DNA of 64,000 bases. Source: Patagioenas fasciata. Taxonomy: Eukaryota; Chordata; Aves; Columbiformes; Columbidae. Where the stretch lies: positions 50,538,398-50,602,397 of the forward strand of contig NC_092521.1 in NCBI RefSeq assembly GCF_037038585.1, read 5' to 3'. This document shows positions 1 through 12,563 of this stretch, in pieces. The position numbers and the translations under genes are program-made. The notes beneath the pieces are model-generated. The model did no database searches. It saw only the letters and a list, made by a program, of their open reading frames with translations, and was not told the DNA's origin. Within the stretch, counting starts at the first letter, position 1. Each line of letters starts with the position of its first letter.

Positions 1-81
1 CCTCTGAGAAACAAGGTCTTGTGTTGTATATAGTGAGAGTTTTATGTTGCCTTAATGTTGACTTGCAGCAGGAGCAGTGCC

Positions 82-203
82 TACAGAAGAAAACCCTGGA
101 ACTTCAAAGCGCTGTCAAATATAACTTGAAAAGAAGGGATTCTGGGGAAGAAAAGCGTCGATCTGACCAGTCAGTCAGAGACCAGAACGATCACTGCAGC
201 TAG
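82..203 (+). CDS. Possible terminal coding exon of an unidentified plus-strand gene
   Basis: A T-rich stretch ending TTGACTTGCAG could be an acceptor at about 69. From there one frame is open to TAG at 201-203, reading QEQCLQKKTLELQSAVKYNL and then KRRDSGEEKRRSDQSVRD to DHCS. The other two frames stop early. The composition is coiled-coil-like and charged. I do not recognise it, and I recall no plus-strand convergent neighbour of RBBP8 in human. An AATAAA at 586-591 could end the transcript. The rest of the gene would lie left of the window. Confidence 0.3.
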
Positions 204-3200
204 CTCTGTACTTCTTTGAATCAATATTCTGAGTGTTCATTCCCTGAACTGAAGCAGATCAAATGCATCTTTGCCTTTTTTTTTAATTTTTTTAAGATTG
301 GTCTGTGAAAATTTCCAGCAAAGTAGCTGTTGTGCTGGTAAGTGATATGAAGGAGACAGAACTTAATCTGCAGTTCTTTGCCAGCAGGTAATGAATGAAT
401 GAACTGGGAATTACAGGGAAGCTGAGACTTGAATTTCAAGGCAAGCTTCTAAGTTGGGGAAAATACGCAGTTAAATGGAGTCATGTGCTGTATGTAAAGG
501 GTACAGATGTAAACAAAACCTCAAGTGTGGTCCCATCATGTCCCATGCAGTATTATGAGTCCAGAAATACCAGTTTTCTACTGGAAATAAATGAAACAAG
601 GGTGTCAAGAGTTGCATCTTCCAGTCCTGATCTTATCCTTCCTGTAACTGCTGCTGAAACGTCTCTAGCTCTGTTCTCAGTTGGTCTATGTCTTGCCTCT
701 GCTGGCGTGGTCCTGATGCTCCAGTGTCAGTACTGCTCCTTTTGCACCTCACTTGAGGTGCAGAGGGTGGCCAGGGTGATACATCCACCAGCTGAAGGCA
801 CTGGGACCTTGTGTGTGCTGGTTTCCCTGTCATCCTCAGGGCAGATGATGGTGAGATGACCCTAAGAAGAAATCCTTAAGGTGCTAAGACACAGCAGATT
901 TCAGATGCTGGTAAAAAAAAGCTCCAAGGAAAGGGCTTGGTGTTGAGAAACTTGAAGCATGTTTCAGGAGAGATCTGCTGCCTGCACAAGATTATGTAGT
1001 GCTGGTGTAACAGGTCACCTCAGCACCTCACAAGGGGCCACAAGGTCCCATCTCCTTGTACAGTTTCACCTGAGTGATTGTTTATTTTTGGGAGTAGAAC
1101 GCATGTTTGTGAGGAAAAGGAGTGAAGAGGAACACACTGTAAAGAAATGTTTGAAAATTGCAGAACTTCAATTAGTGTTGAAATTCCTCTTTCAAATCCT
1201 AAGAAACATCCTGGTTTAAATTTCCTACTGCTCTAAGCAGCAATGACACATTGTCACCACTCCCCATATTTGTTCTTAAGAAGGTACAGGAGTTTTACAC
1301 TGACTGACACCTAAGCAGAATTTCAGTGGACTGAAAATAATATCTGATAATGTACCATGAAGCATACTGTGCCCTTGGAAAAAAACTATTTGCCAATTCT
1401 GTCTTTAGAACAACCCTTAGAGCTCACAGGAGAACCACACAGTGAAAACATGGGTGTGTTAATCCTTCGTAAGCTCGGTAAGATGTGAATTTGTTTGAGT
1501 AGCCATCTGCTGGTCTTGAGCCTTTATTATTTGCCTGCCAAGCAGAATGAGGTGGGCGAGGGATATGTGGCTTTTATTGCTCTGTACAAAGCATGCCTGG
1601 ACTCTTGAGAGAAGGAGAATGAGGGCACATCAAGGTAAGAGGATGACAAAAGCAGGTCAGATCATTTGTCCCAGAGCTTCAAATGCTCACATTCAGCATG
1701 CAATTGTTTACAAAGTGCATATATTTAAAGGGCAGCAAGCCAAGTAGTTTTAGGCCAAATGTGTGGCTAGTTAAGGAAACAGTTACAGTGCATTTAGAGT
1801 GATTCCCATGAAATGTAATTTTAAACTGTGCCTGAATCCATGCAGTTTTGCCCCAATTCAGAGCCAGAGGATAGCACACAGTGAAGCAGGACACTGTAAC
1901 ACTCAATGCCAAACAGACTGAGGGCCAAAGCTCTGAAAGGGGCTGGTCCCTTTCACAGAGGATCTTTCCCCTCTCCCCTTTGAATATTCCCTTGTAAGTG
2001 TTACACAATGTAAATGCGACTGGAGTGTGTGGGTGAAACCCAGAAAGAGCAACTCCCCACGTGAAATGTGCCAGCCCTGCTCAGCATTCGCAGGGATAAA
2101 CCGTGTTTTGTGCCAGGATGCCCGGCTTTGAACAGGGAGTTTCCTCTGCCCAAACAACAGCAACATCAGTTGGGGCTGCCCTGATGGCAAGTGTTTTTAG
2201 AGGGGAGGAGATGCACAGGTCGAAGAGAAATGGTTTGCAAGAGAGGCAAGATTGATTTTTCCCATGAATGCACTGGGATGGTGTAATGGCAAACCCCTTC
2301 GAAGCAGGGTTTGCTGGTTTTCCACCTGCATTGTGGACAAAGATCCTTTTCCCTGGTCATGGATATGGTACCTGACCTGGGCAGCGCTCCCTGCTCATCC
2401 CTCTGCCCTCCTGCAGGATCTCCTCTGGAAGCAGCACAGCCCTGCACGCACCATGGATGGTTATAGCTAGCTGTTTGAAGTCCATCAAAGCGATCTTTAA
2501 TACAGTGTGACCGACTTACAGGCTTTCCTTTTTTTTTTCCTTTTGCATTGGCCACACAAGGAATAAAACAGAAGGCATGCAGGACATGGTGAATGCTTCA
2601 TCCTGTGCTGGAGTGTGAGTGCTTCAACAGGACAGACTGCCAGAGGAACATAATCTCTGCCCTTGCTCTTCCTGACCAGGGCTGATGGAGCTGTTTTTCC
2701 AGTTAATTTCCAGCTAGGCTATCAAAATAAACATCTCACCAAAAGCTTCTGCCTTGAAGTAGCCACCCTCCCTCTGGATTTGGCTTCTTTCTGTTAATCC
2801 CTGTGCTGTTGAATGGGGGTCTCCTCTCTCAGCCTTTCCCCTGTGCAGCCAAAATTATCCCCTGCACAATCTTACAGAGCATGAGCATCTCACTTTAGTT
2901 ACACAAAAGCACGATTTTAATGGCTTAGAGGTGTCCTGTCCCTGTGACAGTTACCTGAATGCAAACCCATCACCTGCATCACAACCCAAAGTGAACGGGA
3001 TTTTCTGCTGTGCCTTGTGCAAATTTTGTCATTAAGTCACTAGGCAAGAGGATTGGGTTTTGACTGTTTTTATTTTGGTTTGTTTATGTTTTAGTCATCA
3101 TTATTTGCAGACAAATACTAAAGTCCATGGTTAGGTCACCTATGGTCAAATTTCCTTTAACTTTCTAGCAGGGGGTGAAAATTGAGTCATGACCTTATGA

Positions 3201-4529
3201 TCTGAACATAAGCAAACAATCTGTTGTGGCAAACTCATGGGGGGATTAAAAGAATATGATGATTCAAGGGAACGACATCCTCAACCTGAGATCATGGTTT
3301 TCACAAGGGCAGGAGGTAACAGCTGTCTGTTCATCAGAGGATTATACCTTCCTGCTGTTACTGCCATGACCCTAAATAAAACCTCTAATGCTGGTGCAGC
3401 GGTGTGGCCGGGGAACACAGCAGTGGAAGGAATAAATCCCTCCATTCTGCTTTGGGGGGTTTCTGTGAACAGAGTTTCTGGAGCCTTAACTAAATTATTT
3501 TTCCTGTTATGTCAAGAACTTGGAGATTCAAGTAAACTTCCTTCTACCACCGATCCCTTTCTAAAATCATAGGTGAGCACTCCCCATCCTGCTGAATATG
3601 TAATTGAAAGGCATACACAAATACAGTGTTTAATTCCAAGATTTTCCTGTATTTTGGTTAAAAATCTGCTGGATTCTGAAGCTTAAATTGTGCTAGATTT
3701 AAAAACACTTGTCTGTCCAAGAGCACAACATGAATGAATATGAGCATTAAATTCTGCTGACCATTCACTTGCAAATTTTTCCGCTGCATGTGATTCCAGG
3801 ACAAATATTGATTAAATAACCTCCATGTGTGTGAAGTGTGGTCTGACACCCAGAGCGACCTTTCTCTTCCGTGTCTAATCACCAGAGATAGCTGTAAGCT
3901 TCCTTTTGTATCAAAAAGCTTGTTTCATAACCCAGTTCCCCTGCTCTTTGGAACCTGAGTTTCTCCATTTGTTTGTTCAGCCAGTTGAGGTCTGCTGAGA
4001 TATTTCTCTGTTTAATTTGCTTGTTAGCTTTGTCACTGGCTGAAATGGCCTGGGGCTGGTTTGTTCAAGGCTTTTTAAAAAATTTTTTCTGGAAGAGCTG
4101 ATGGAGGGATTTACTCCCCACAAGTCGGCTGGCATCGCTGCACGTGAGGTTCGCCTCGCTGCCCACCGCTCCTCCACCCGGATGGGCAGCATGGTGTACA
4201 CAGGCAGCGAGCATCCACTGAGTCTCCGATGGGTTTTATCCAATGGACCTCCCTTTTAGTTTTTAAAAACACCATGTGATATTTTTTAAATGCTGATTTT
4301 TTGGGGATGCAAGGAACTGACACCTTTTCTTGCAAAAGTGCTGAGCTTCTGGGACAGACGGAGAGGGGACGGGGTCAGGGCCAATGTTTGTCCAGGTCTG
4401 ACTCAGCTGAAGCTGGTGAAGTGCAGAGTGCAGCAGAGCAACAGAGTTTGAATGAGATGCTGTCTCTCTTAGGGATGCTTTTTATTACAGGGAAAGAAGA
4501 AAAATATTATAACCGACCAGGACTGAGAG
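204..4529. other. Intergenic DNA without recognised gene
   Basis: Several short open frames occur on both strands, but none has splice context or recognisable similarity. A T/G-rich patch lies at about 3053-3095. A minus-strand frame at 633-833 has a glutamine-rich coiled-coil-like tail but no other support. Confidence 0.4.
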
Positions 4530-4866
4530 GGGTCTGAAGCTTCCTCACAAGGTGGGGAGCAGGGACAGGTGCTGATCTCTTCTTGCTGGCAACCAGTCAT
4601 AGGACCTGAGGGAATGGTAGGAAGATGTGCCAGGGGAGGTTCAGGTTGGACATTAGGAAAAGGTTCTTCACCCAGAGGGTGGTGGAGCACTGGAACAGGC
4701 TCGCCAGGGAGGTGTCACAGCCCCAAGCCTGACAGTGTTCAAGAAAAGACTGGACAACACCCTCAGAAACATGGTGTGAACTGTGGGGTTGTCCAGTGCA
4801 GTGACAGGGGCTGGACTCAATGATCATTGCGGGTCCCTTCCAACTCAGGACGTTCTATGATTCTAC
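4530..4866 (+). mobile_element. CR1 LINE 3' end, copy A
   Basis: Starts near AGCTTCCTCACAAGG and carries typical avian CR1 3' text: AGGTTCAGGTTGGACATTAG, CACTGGAACAGGCTCGCC, then GGTCCCTTCCAACTCAGGAC and a TTCTATGATTCT tail. It is 5'-truncated and contains only the end of ORF2, with stops, plus the 3' tail. Confidence 0.92.
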
Positions 4867-7069
4867 AATTATAATTGCATTTTATGAACATGGAATGCAG
4901 TGTATGAGGCTCCTATGGAGCCCCTAGCCCACCCAGTAGGCTTCCCATGGGAAATCTGGGAGAGCACCTGGGCCCCTGCACACACTTCTCTGTACCCAGC
5001 CACCCTCCGTGTCCTGGGGATGTATGCTAGGAGCTACAGTGGTGGGAGCTGAGCCCTGGATTTATTTGTCTGTCATTCATGCCCTCACCTAAACTACTCA
5101 TGTCCAGGCCTCAAGCTCCCAGCAAGGACATGCACATTTGTGGAGCACGCATTGCTCCCTTCTAGCCTAAGAAAGAGTAGTATTTCTTCTCATGTCAACT
5201 AAAAATATTCATACTGGTTTCTCCTGAGATTATGATTCTTTTATAAATACGTATATATGAAAAATAATAACTCAGACTATATATATCAATAAATACATAT
5301 TTGTGTGTGTATATATATATCCCTGATTTCCCCTTTCCTTCTCTTCTCACAGCCTGAGCAGTCCCAGTGAGTGGACAGTAACTTTCCATCACAAATGCTT
5401 TTCCTGTGACTGTTTTTTTTTGTTTGTTTTCAAGGCCTGCCACATGAAAATAGACATAATGTTTTCATTTTGGCTGTCTATAAATAAATAGAAAGTTGAC
5501 TTTGAGAATGTGTTACTAGAACACATCAAGTCATTCTAGGATTACTACCTTTTTAAAAAATACTCTAATGATTTACATGTAGATAAGCATTATGATAATG
5601 AACCAAAATCTCTGTTACGCAGTGGTCACTTATAGCAGCTTTGGTTCTTAGTTGGTATTTGCCTTGTTGGGTATTCGTACCTCGAACCAATATGCTCATA
5701 TCTTTTTGTTACAGTTTCCTGAGACCTGATTAAAACTAAATCTTGGTCTTCATAGGTCCAAGCCTGTGTCTGGAGCCATGCATGTGCCAAACCAAGGGGA
5801 TGAAGTGCCATAGGAAGCCATCTTCCTCCTCTGCCTGACCTAACCTAGCCAGTAAAGGCTGATGCATGGACTTCAGCTGCCAGCAGAGCTTCGCTAGGGT
5901 TGCATCCCCTCTTCCCCCTGCTCAATGTAATGGCAGATCTCTCTCCGTGAGGATTCTTCATGGAGACTGTCTATGCTTTTAATGTTAGCTCAGCTGGCAG
6001 AAGGCAGCAATGACCCAAGTGTAGTGCAAGCAGTGTAGTCCACAAGCAGAAAAGCAACTCTCTTCTCTACTGCTGAACCCCATGGTGCCTCCTGAGATCA
6101 TACTGGGACCTCCAGGTGGGTCACAAGTTAGTGTGGACCCTGTCAACTTCTGCTGGCCTGCTCCTACTCCTTGACCTCAAGTTGCTGCTGGGCATACAGC
6201 TTATCTCCATGAAAGCTGATCTGCTTGAGGGAGATGGGACCTAAAGCAAGACTTAGGAGCGACTTAACGTCACCCAAGATTTCATTTTGTCTGCCATGAG
6301 CAAGCATTGCTAACGCAGGCCCACAGCAGAGAGGCAATCTCAACACAGACTGAAAGGAAAATATGGAAATATTTCTTGTAATGCCCTACACAGGGATATC
6401 ATTACTGACTTGGAGCTTTAGCAGGCTCCAAGCTGGCACCCTTTGGCAGGGTAGCAGGATGTTCCCAGCCCTTGCTGTTGGGGCATGTGGGATGGCACTG
6501 TCTCACAGAGACACTTTGCTCACTACTACTTCCACTGGGATATCTGCTTATTTCACATGGGAACGAGCCTTCCTCCTCCATGGAGGGTGTGAGTAAGCTG
6601 TATGTCCAGACAATGGTCCAGACAAAACTTCTGGTGTGGGAAATCTCCAAACTTCTGGAAGCTGGGATGCTGTGTTATGGGAAGAATGGCTCCCTGTACT
6701 TTCCCCATATCTCTTTCTTTAAAGTCACAGCTCTGGTTCAGCAGACCACTGCTCACACTAGATGCGCTACTCTTCTTGTGGCTGTCTTTTTAGACATATG
6801 GACCAAGCCTTGAAGCTGCCTTTCAGTTCAGCTTCATCAGGATCTGGCTCTCAGTGAGGATGACTGTCCGTGCAGCACACACAAATGCTCGGTGCACTGG
6901 CATGGAACAGATCTCGCCCGAGCATTTTGCACTTGGGTTACCATATTGCCCTCTCACTTTGACCAGCATGTTTCGCTGTTCGTTTTCCTGGTACATGATT
7001 TGGAAATCCCTGCTCCAGAAGTATGTAGCTGCTGAGCAAGCAGGCTGGATATTAGGTGGAGGTTAGAGA
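4867..7069. other. Intergenic DNA with an AT/TG repeat
   Basis: Contains a TG/TA simple repeat (5301-5320) in an AT-rich patch from about 5245. Short open frames at 6164-6813 lack any support. Nothing else was recognised. Confidence 0.4.
5301..5320. repeat. TG/TA microsatellite
   Basis: About four TG units followed by five TA units, within a longer AT-rich stretch. Confidence 0.8.
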
Positions 7070-7253
7070 GATCCTGGCTCCTTCTTTGGACATGCTCCAG
7101 CATCTCAATGTCTTTCTTGTAGCAAGGCGCCCAAAACCAGACACAGTATTCCAGGTACGGTCTCATCAGCACCGAGTACAGGGGGACAATCACTTCCCTA
7201 GTCCTGCTGGCCACACTATTCCTGATAACAAGCCAGGAGGCTGTTGGCCTTTT
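7070..7253 (-). mobile_element. CR1 LINE fragment, minus strand
   Basis: The minus strand encodes [20 protein letters not shown] then [20 protein letters not shown] and EMLEHVQRR, the familiar region near the end of CR1 ORF2. Both ends are truncated. The similarity decays after VQRR. A poly-T run follows on the plus strand at 7278-7292. Confidence 0.88.
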
Positions 7254-8849
7254 TTGGTTTTGTGTTTTTGTTGGTTGTTTTTTTTTTTTTTTCCCCATCA
7301 CCTATTTCTATGTCATAGAAAGCACTGGAGATCATGAAGGACTTTTTCTTACCTTTTTTTCAGCCCAGGGCAAAGCCTTCAGCACAGAACTGTGTCACAG
7401 CCCCAGCTATCCATACATCTCATGTGACAGGACTGCCTCGTATCAATGCATGACTTAAAAAGGTTACTTATAAAAGCTACTTTGCAGGGGAAAGTGAGAG
7501 TGCAGACCAGCTATTCACACTTAACAATGCTTGCAAAGTGAAACTGGCTCACTGGAGACCAAAAAACAGACAAGTGAGTAAGGCTGACCGGGTTCCACTG
7601 TGTTTTTTGTTTTCCTGGGGAGAGGACACGGGCATCACCTGTAAAGTTTGCCCTCTCAGCTCAGTTGGGGGGTGAGTTAGTTGTTCCAAACAGTGTCACA
7701 GCCAACTCAGCCCGTCATCTTGGCATTTGCTGAGGTGTTGTTTCTGCTTGATACCACATCTCAGGAATTTAAAGGGATCCCTGGAATTTAAAAGGACCTG
7801 AAAGCTTTCCATTGCTCTGCTTTCTCAAGGTTTTTCCTGTGCTTATGTTTTTGATGCTCAGAGCAAACAGATGCTTGTTTAGAAAGAGGTCAGAATTCCA
7901 AGACTCATAGGAAATACTGTCTGCTTCATTTTGCACTGATTGGTACCCGAAGCTAAGCACGGGAAGTGTTCCTGTGAATAACCTGAGCCATTCCCCCATT
8001 CAGGGCACTTCTTGCTCGTGCAGAGAGCTCTCTCGCAGCATTAGCAGTGGGAGACCATCTGTGCACGAGCTGGAGAAACATGTAAATATTGCTGCTTTGG
8101 GGCTGTTATTTAGAAGGTGCTGGGCTAAATGATCTATGAGTGTGCTCAGCACTGATGCTGAGAGGTTCTTCTCAGGTTGGCTTTTATCACTGACACCTCC
8201 TTATGGGGTCTCACTTACTGGAAAATGCCTGGTAACTGGGCAGTGGGAGGGACCTGCAGTCCCAGGTCACTTAGACTATCATCTTGTGCTCAAAGCTGTG
8301 TAATCCCTTGCAGCATGTGAGAATGAAACCCACAGGCATTGAAGAGAATTAAACCCACCCTGGAGGCCTCTGCACTAGTTGCCGCTCAAAGTTTATCCCT
8401 CTGTAGTTTCTTTCTCATATATTTGTGTAGGGGCCGAGTTAGAGATTGTCACCCCAGTGGTCAGAAGTGGCTTCCCCCTGTGCAGATCCTGGAGCAAACA
8501 CCAGTAGAGACCAGACACCGTGCATCTCTGTAAGCCTGGGGGAGCACAGTACAGACAGCCAGATGTGTTGTTCTTTCTTGGACATCATGGGTAACACTTG
8601 CTGTGTGATTGCTGTATCATGTGCCAGTTATATAGACCAGTTCTCGCCCCAACAGGTTTCCCTTGCCCACTGTGGAGTCATCTATTTGTTTAATGGAAAT
8701 AATTGGTTTAGAACCGCAAATAATCTAAAACTCATTCAATTCCAGACTTCAGGTTGGTTATTCATCCCCTCTGCTTTCAGCAGAGCAGAGCCCTGGATGT
8801 GGGGGCTCTATTTTGACATTCATGCAGCTTTATTTTTTGGAGGTTGCTG
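7254..8849. other. Intergenic DNA without recognised gene
   Basis: Begins with a T/G-rich tract and a T-run, then mixed unique sequence. No supported gene or repeat. Confidence 0.4.
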
Positions 8850-9490
8850 GACCCAGCAGCACAACAGGTGAGGCTGTCTCAGCTCCGTGCCCCAGGTCCA
8901 GGCTGTGGCCAGGCTGGGCACAAATTCCCAACAGCCATGCACATAAAACCTGTATACACACTTGCACCAGCACAAACAGCTTCAGTCCTGCCTTCGTCTA
9001 CATCTGATCAGGATGAAGGGTCATCAGTGGGAAATACATACCTTTGCACCATGTGAACAACAGCTCTCCTCATACACCCAATCTATCCAGTAGCTGCTGA
9101 CACCTGGGGGGCACACAAGCCCCCAGGACCCCCAGCCACACTCCCATTGCAGGCACGCAGACACACAGAGGCTGTGGACTCCTCCAGTAACCAGCCATGG
9201 GCATCCAGTCCACCCGGCAGCTGGCCCTGGATTCTCACATCTCCCTTTGCACAGACACACACACATGTGCAGACAGGTCTCACAGTGGACCCCAGGCCCC
9301 ACAGTCACCCTTGCCACTGGCCTAGAACCCCTGGCCCTGCCAGTGGCCAACTGCTCCAGCTGTCTCACAGGGCAGGGACACACATGCCTTTGGCCCAGGC
9401 TTATCTCCACTTTGATACCTGGCTCCCAAGCCACCTGTCCCACTTGCCTGCCAGCAAGGGTGGAGACCTCCCTACCCTGAGAAGTAGATA
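8850..9490. other. GC-rich, C-biased patch of unknown origin
   Basis: Markedly richer in C and CA/CC steps than its surroundings, with runs such as CCCCCAGGACCCCCAGCC and ACACACACACATGTG. CpG is rare, so it is not a CpG island. Overlapping open frames on both strands are explained by composition. It may be an old repeat or an LTR-like piece; I cannot assign a family. Confidence 0.4.
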
Positions 9491-9689
9491 GAAATGGAGT
9501 TTAATGAAGAGACAGGCCACATGGCAGCAATGGCATGCTGGACAAGGCAAGACAAGTGTACTGACCAGCTGCTGTTGGCATGTGCTGGCCTCTTTATTCC
9601 CTAATTTCCTCACACTTGTTATTCCCCAGATCACCATGATCCCTCCTTTTCGGTAGTTTTGGTTACCCCCCCATAACATCACGGCCTAC

Positions 9690-10027
9690 AGCTTCCTCAC
9701 AAGGGGAGGAGCAGGGGGCAGGTGCTGATCTCTTCTCTCTGGTGATCAATGACAGAACCTGAGGGAATGACAGGAAGATGTGCCAGGGGAGGTTCAGGTT
9801 GCACATTAGGAAAATGTTCTTCCCCCAGAGGGTGGAGGAGCACTGGAACAGGCTCCCCAGGGACGTGTCACAGCCCCAAGCCTGACAGTGTTCAAGAAGA
9901 GATTGGATAACACCCTCAGACACATGGTATGAATTTTGGGATTGTCCTGTGCAGGGACAGGAGTTGGACTCAATGATTGTTGTGGGTCCCTTCCAACTCA
10001 GGATGTTCCTTGATTCTATGATCCTGT
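9690..10027 (+). mobile_element. CR1 LINE 3' end, copy B
   Basis: The same subfamily as the copy at 4.5 kb. It starts at the same motif (AGCTTCCTCACAAGG) and ends GGTCCCTTCCAACTCAGGAT with a TTGATTCTATGATCC tail. The two copies differ at scattered positions, consistent with separate insertions or an old local duplication. Confidence 0.92.
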
Positions 10028-12266
10028 AAGATTGTGCAATCCTAAAATGCTGTTCCCCTGCATCCCATAATGTGTCACGGTCTGTCAGGTGCTCAGGAGA
10101 GTTTCTCTTCTTGTGTCACTATGATGGATGTCAGCCATGACGGGTGTCACCCGTGGTCCTTGGGGCTGAGTCTCCTCTGGGACAGCCCTGCAAGGAGCCA
10201 GGGAGGGACTCGTGTCCTCACAGAAATTTTACTGGGGGCCTCCACGCTCCTCTGTGTGTGGAGCTGAGCCTTTTGTCAGAACATTAGGTTTGACATATAG
10301 AAAACTTTCTGCCCTCCCATCCATCTTATTTTGAAGGCTTTGTTTAAATAAAAGCAGAAATTCCTACAATCATCTGATTGTAAGGATTTTAGCGGTGCGA
10401 CACCTGTGGGCTTGGCAGTGAGAGCACGACACTCAAAACCATTGCAGAGATAAAAACTGGAAAGTGGAATGGTCTGAAGACAGAACCAAAATATCTAAGT
10501 GGACAAATGTAGGTAGCAAAAGAGAAAGATTTCATAAGGGCTGTAAGTAGGCCAGGAAAATCCTGGAATTCCATGTGTTGAAAGTTCATCAAACCTGTTT
10601 GATATAAAGCAACCTGCAGACCACTTCTGGGCAATAAATGAGTCTCTACTATCCCAAAGCCTTGACAAATTGAAAAGGCTAATGAGTGGGCAGTTCAGAC
10701 ATCCTCCCTGGAAAATTCTCCCTTCTGGCATCAGCCATAGCCAAGGAGCATAAGATCTTTTATGTTGTAGTTTTTTTTTTTTTACCTTTCAAAAGAATGA
10801 GGGATGTGCAGAGCAGTAGCTCTCCTCCATGAGGTCTGCAGGGATGGCAGCCACAGACATAATCGCCTTATTTTATTTTTCTTTGCTCTGTTCACGATAT
10901 TTTTCCAATTGCATAATTTATTCTTGGTTAGTATATAGCATAAATAGATGAAAAAGATGCAGTTCCCCCTGCCTGAGTGGTAAAAAATACAGAAAAAGAG
11001 GTGACTAAGGCTTAAAATATAGTAAGCCGATCTGAAATATTTGATTCAACAGCCATCAGTTGTATGATGGCTCAATGAAAGCCACCAGAGTAGAGAGTTA
11101 ATCCAGATTGGTGAGTTTTGAAAGTGGCTGTGGAATAGGCCAAGGCCTGGCAAAAGGCTCTTGGCCATCTTTATGTTAATGTGCTTCTCAAACTCTGAGG
11201 AAACAAAGAATATTTTCACATAAAACTCCTTCAACATGGGTTGTCCTCTGTCAGTACCCCAAATTACAGCCAAGCTTTCTTCAATGGGATGTGAAATAGA
11301 GCATCTTGCTTTCTCTTTGCTGAACTTGGACATGTTTCAGAGTGTCTTGAGTCTGTTTCACTTTAAAACAAGCACCCCACTTGAAAGATTTCAAGTTAGC
11401 CTGAACCAAAAGCCAGAATCCAGAATTCTGAAAGAGATGGGGAGTTGCTAAAGGAAATATTTTACCATGAGGAATGCAGATGATGTCCCTCAGCAGGCAG
11501 GCACTAGTTTTGCTCCTGAAAAGCTTCATACATACAAGACTCAGAAGGGTTGGTCAGGTTAAAGCAGGGTGCTACCTCTAGGTAGCAAATTAGAGTGATG
11601 GAAAGAAGTGTTGTTTTTTGGGAGATACCTGCAAGTCTCTTAACTGTGTGTTGAAGACAGTTCCCTCTTGGAGAATGACTCTGTGCTTCCTAGAGCTCAT
11701 GCCTGGTGTAAAAAGAGCTACCAGGGGCTATGGGGACATGGGTGAGAGCCCCTAGAGTAGGTCATGTCAAGCTTACATACTCACTTAGAATAATCATTTG
11801 TAGGCTCTTGGTAATAAATACCTTAATTCTTAGTGTTCATATTCTCATGTCCTTCCCAGTTCAGTCCTAGAATAAACAGATTCTGCAGTTTTCTTCTGAG
11901 AAAACCCACGAGATCCATTTTTATATATACTGAATTGGAAATAGTTTTCATCACAAAGGGAAACATATTTTTAGAAAAATTGTTTCAGTCGTAGTTCACA
12001 TTTGTTTTAAGGAATACAAATGCCTTTATAAATGAACCACTTTCTGTGAGGAGATCATATATGCAGTAACTTTAAACAGCTGGCACAGCCTGGAGACCAC
12101 CAGTACCCACAGCACAGACTTGTTTTTTTTTTTTAAGAAGAATTGATCACATTTAATGACTTAGGAAACCTTAGTTTCCATAATGCTATGTTAGAACTGT
12201 TTGATCATCTAACGGCTTGATACAATTTTCACAACAGCCTCCTCTTAGCATGGAGAAGAGCCTTAC
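10028..12266. other. Intergenic DNA without recognised gene
   Basis: Unique-looking sequence with short unsupported open frames. No RNA gene or repeat family was recognised. Confidence 0.4.
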
Positions 12267-12563
12267 TGAAGTCTCGATGAGGGTGGTTGTGGAGCATCTT
12301 GCCAGTAAAGCCAGTAAAGCACCGCTAACTCCCCCAGCTTGATGCTCTCCATTAACAAAGGCAGAAGATGGAGCAGGTCAGACACACATGCAATTCCTTC
12401 CTCAGGAAATGTGTAATACCTTTCAAGAGTCACTAAGAAAACACTGTCAATACTCAGAGGCTGAGGGATAAAAAGGGCTTTTTGACACCCCCCACAACCA
12501 GTTAACTCTCTCAACACAGGCTTGAGAAGAACAGTCATATTACCAATCATTTCATGTGCTTAA
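12267..12563 (-). CDS. Exon-like open block, unidentified
   Basis: On the minus strand, a long pyrimidine tract ending TTCTATTACAG is followed by 297 bases and then GTAAGG, a strong donor. From an ATG at 12550 the frame is open for 94 codons to the donor (MIGNMTVLLKPVLRELTGCG, later HLLPLLMESIKLGELAVLYW). All three frames stop between the acceptor and this ATG, so if real it would be a start-codon exon or an exon of a non-coding RNA. I do not recognise the protein. It is on the same strand as RBBP8 and about 7 kb beyond its 3' end. Confidence 0.3.

Noticed and set aside
633-833. Minus-strand frame ending in a glutamine-rich helix-like segment (DIDQLRTELETFQQQLQEG).
   Set aside because: Suggestive of a coiled coil, but no splice acceptor, no companion exon and a short length; not enough to call.
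395-859. 154-codon plus-strand frame near the left end.
   Set aside because: No domain, splice context or recognisable similarity; likely chance.
6472-6813. 113-codon plus-strand frame with hydrophobic segments.
   Set aside because: Overlapped by equally long frames in other phases and on the other strand, with no similarity recognised.
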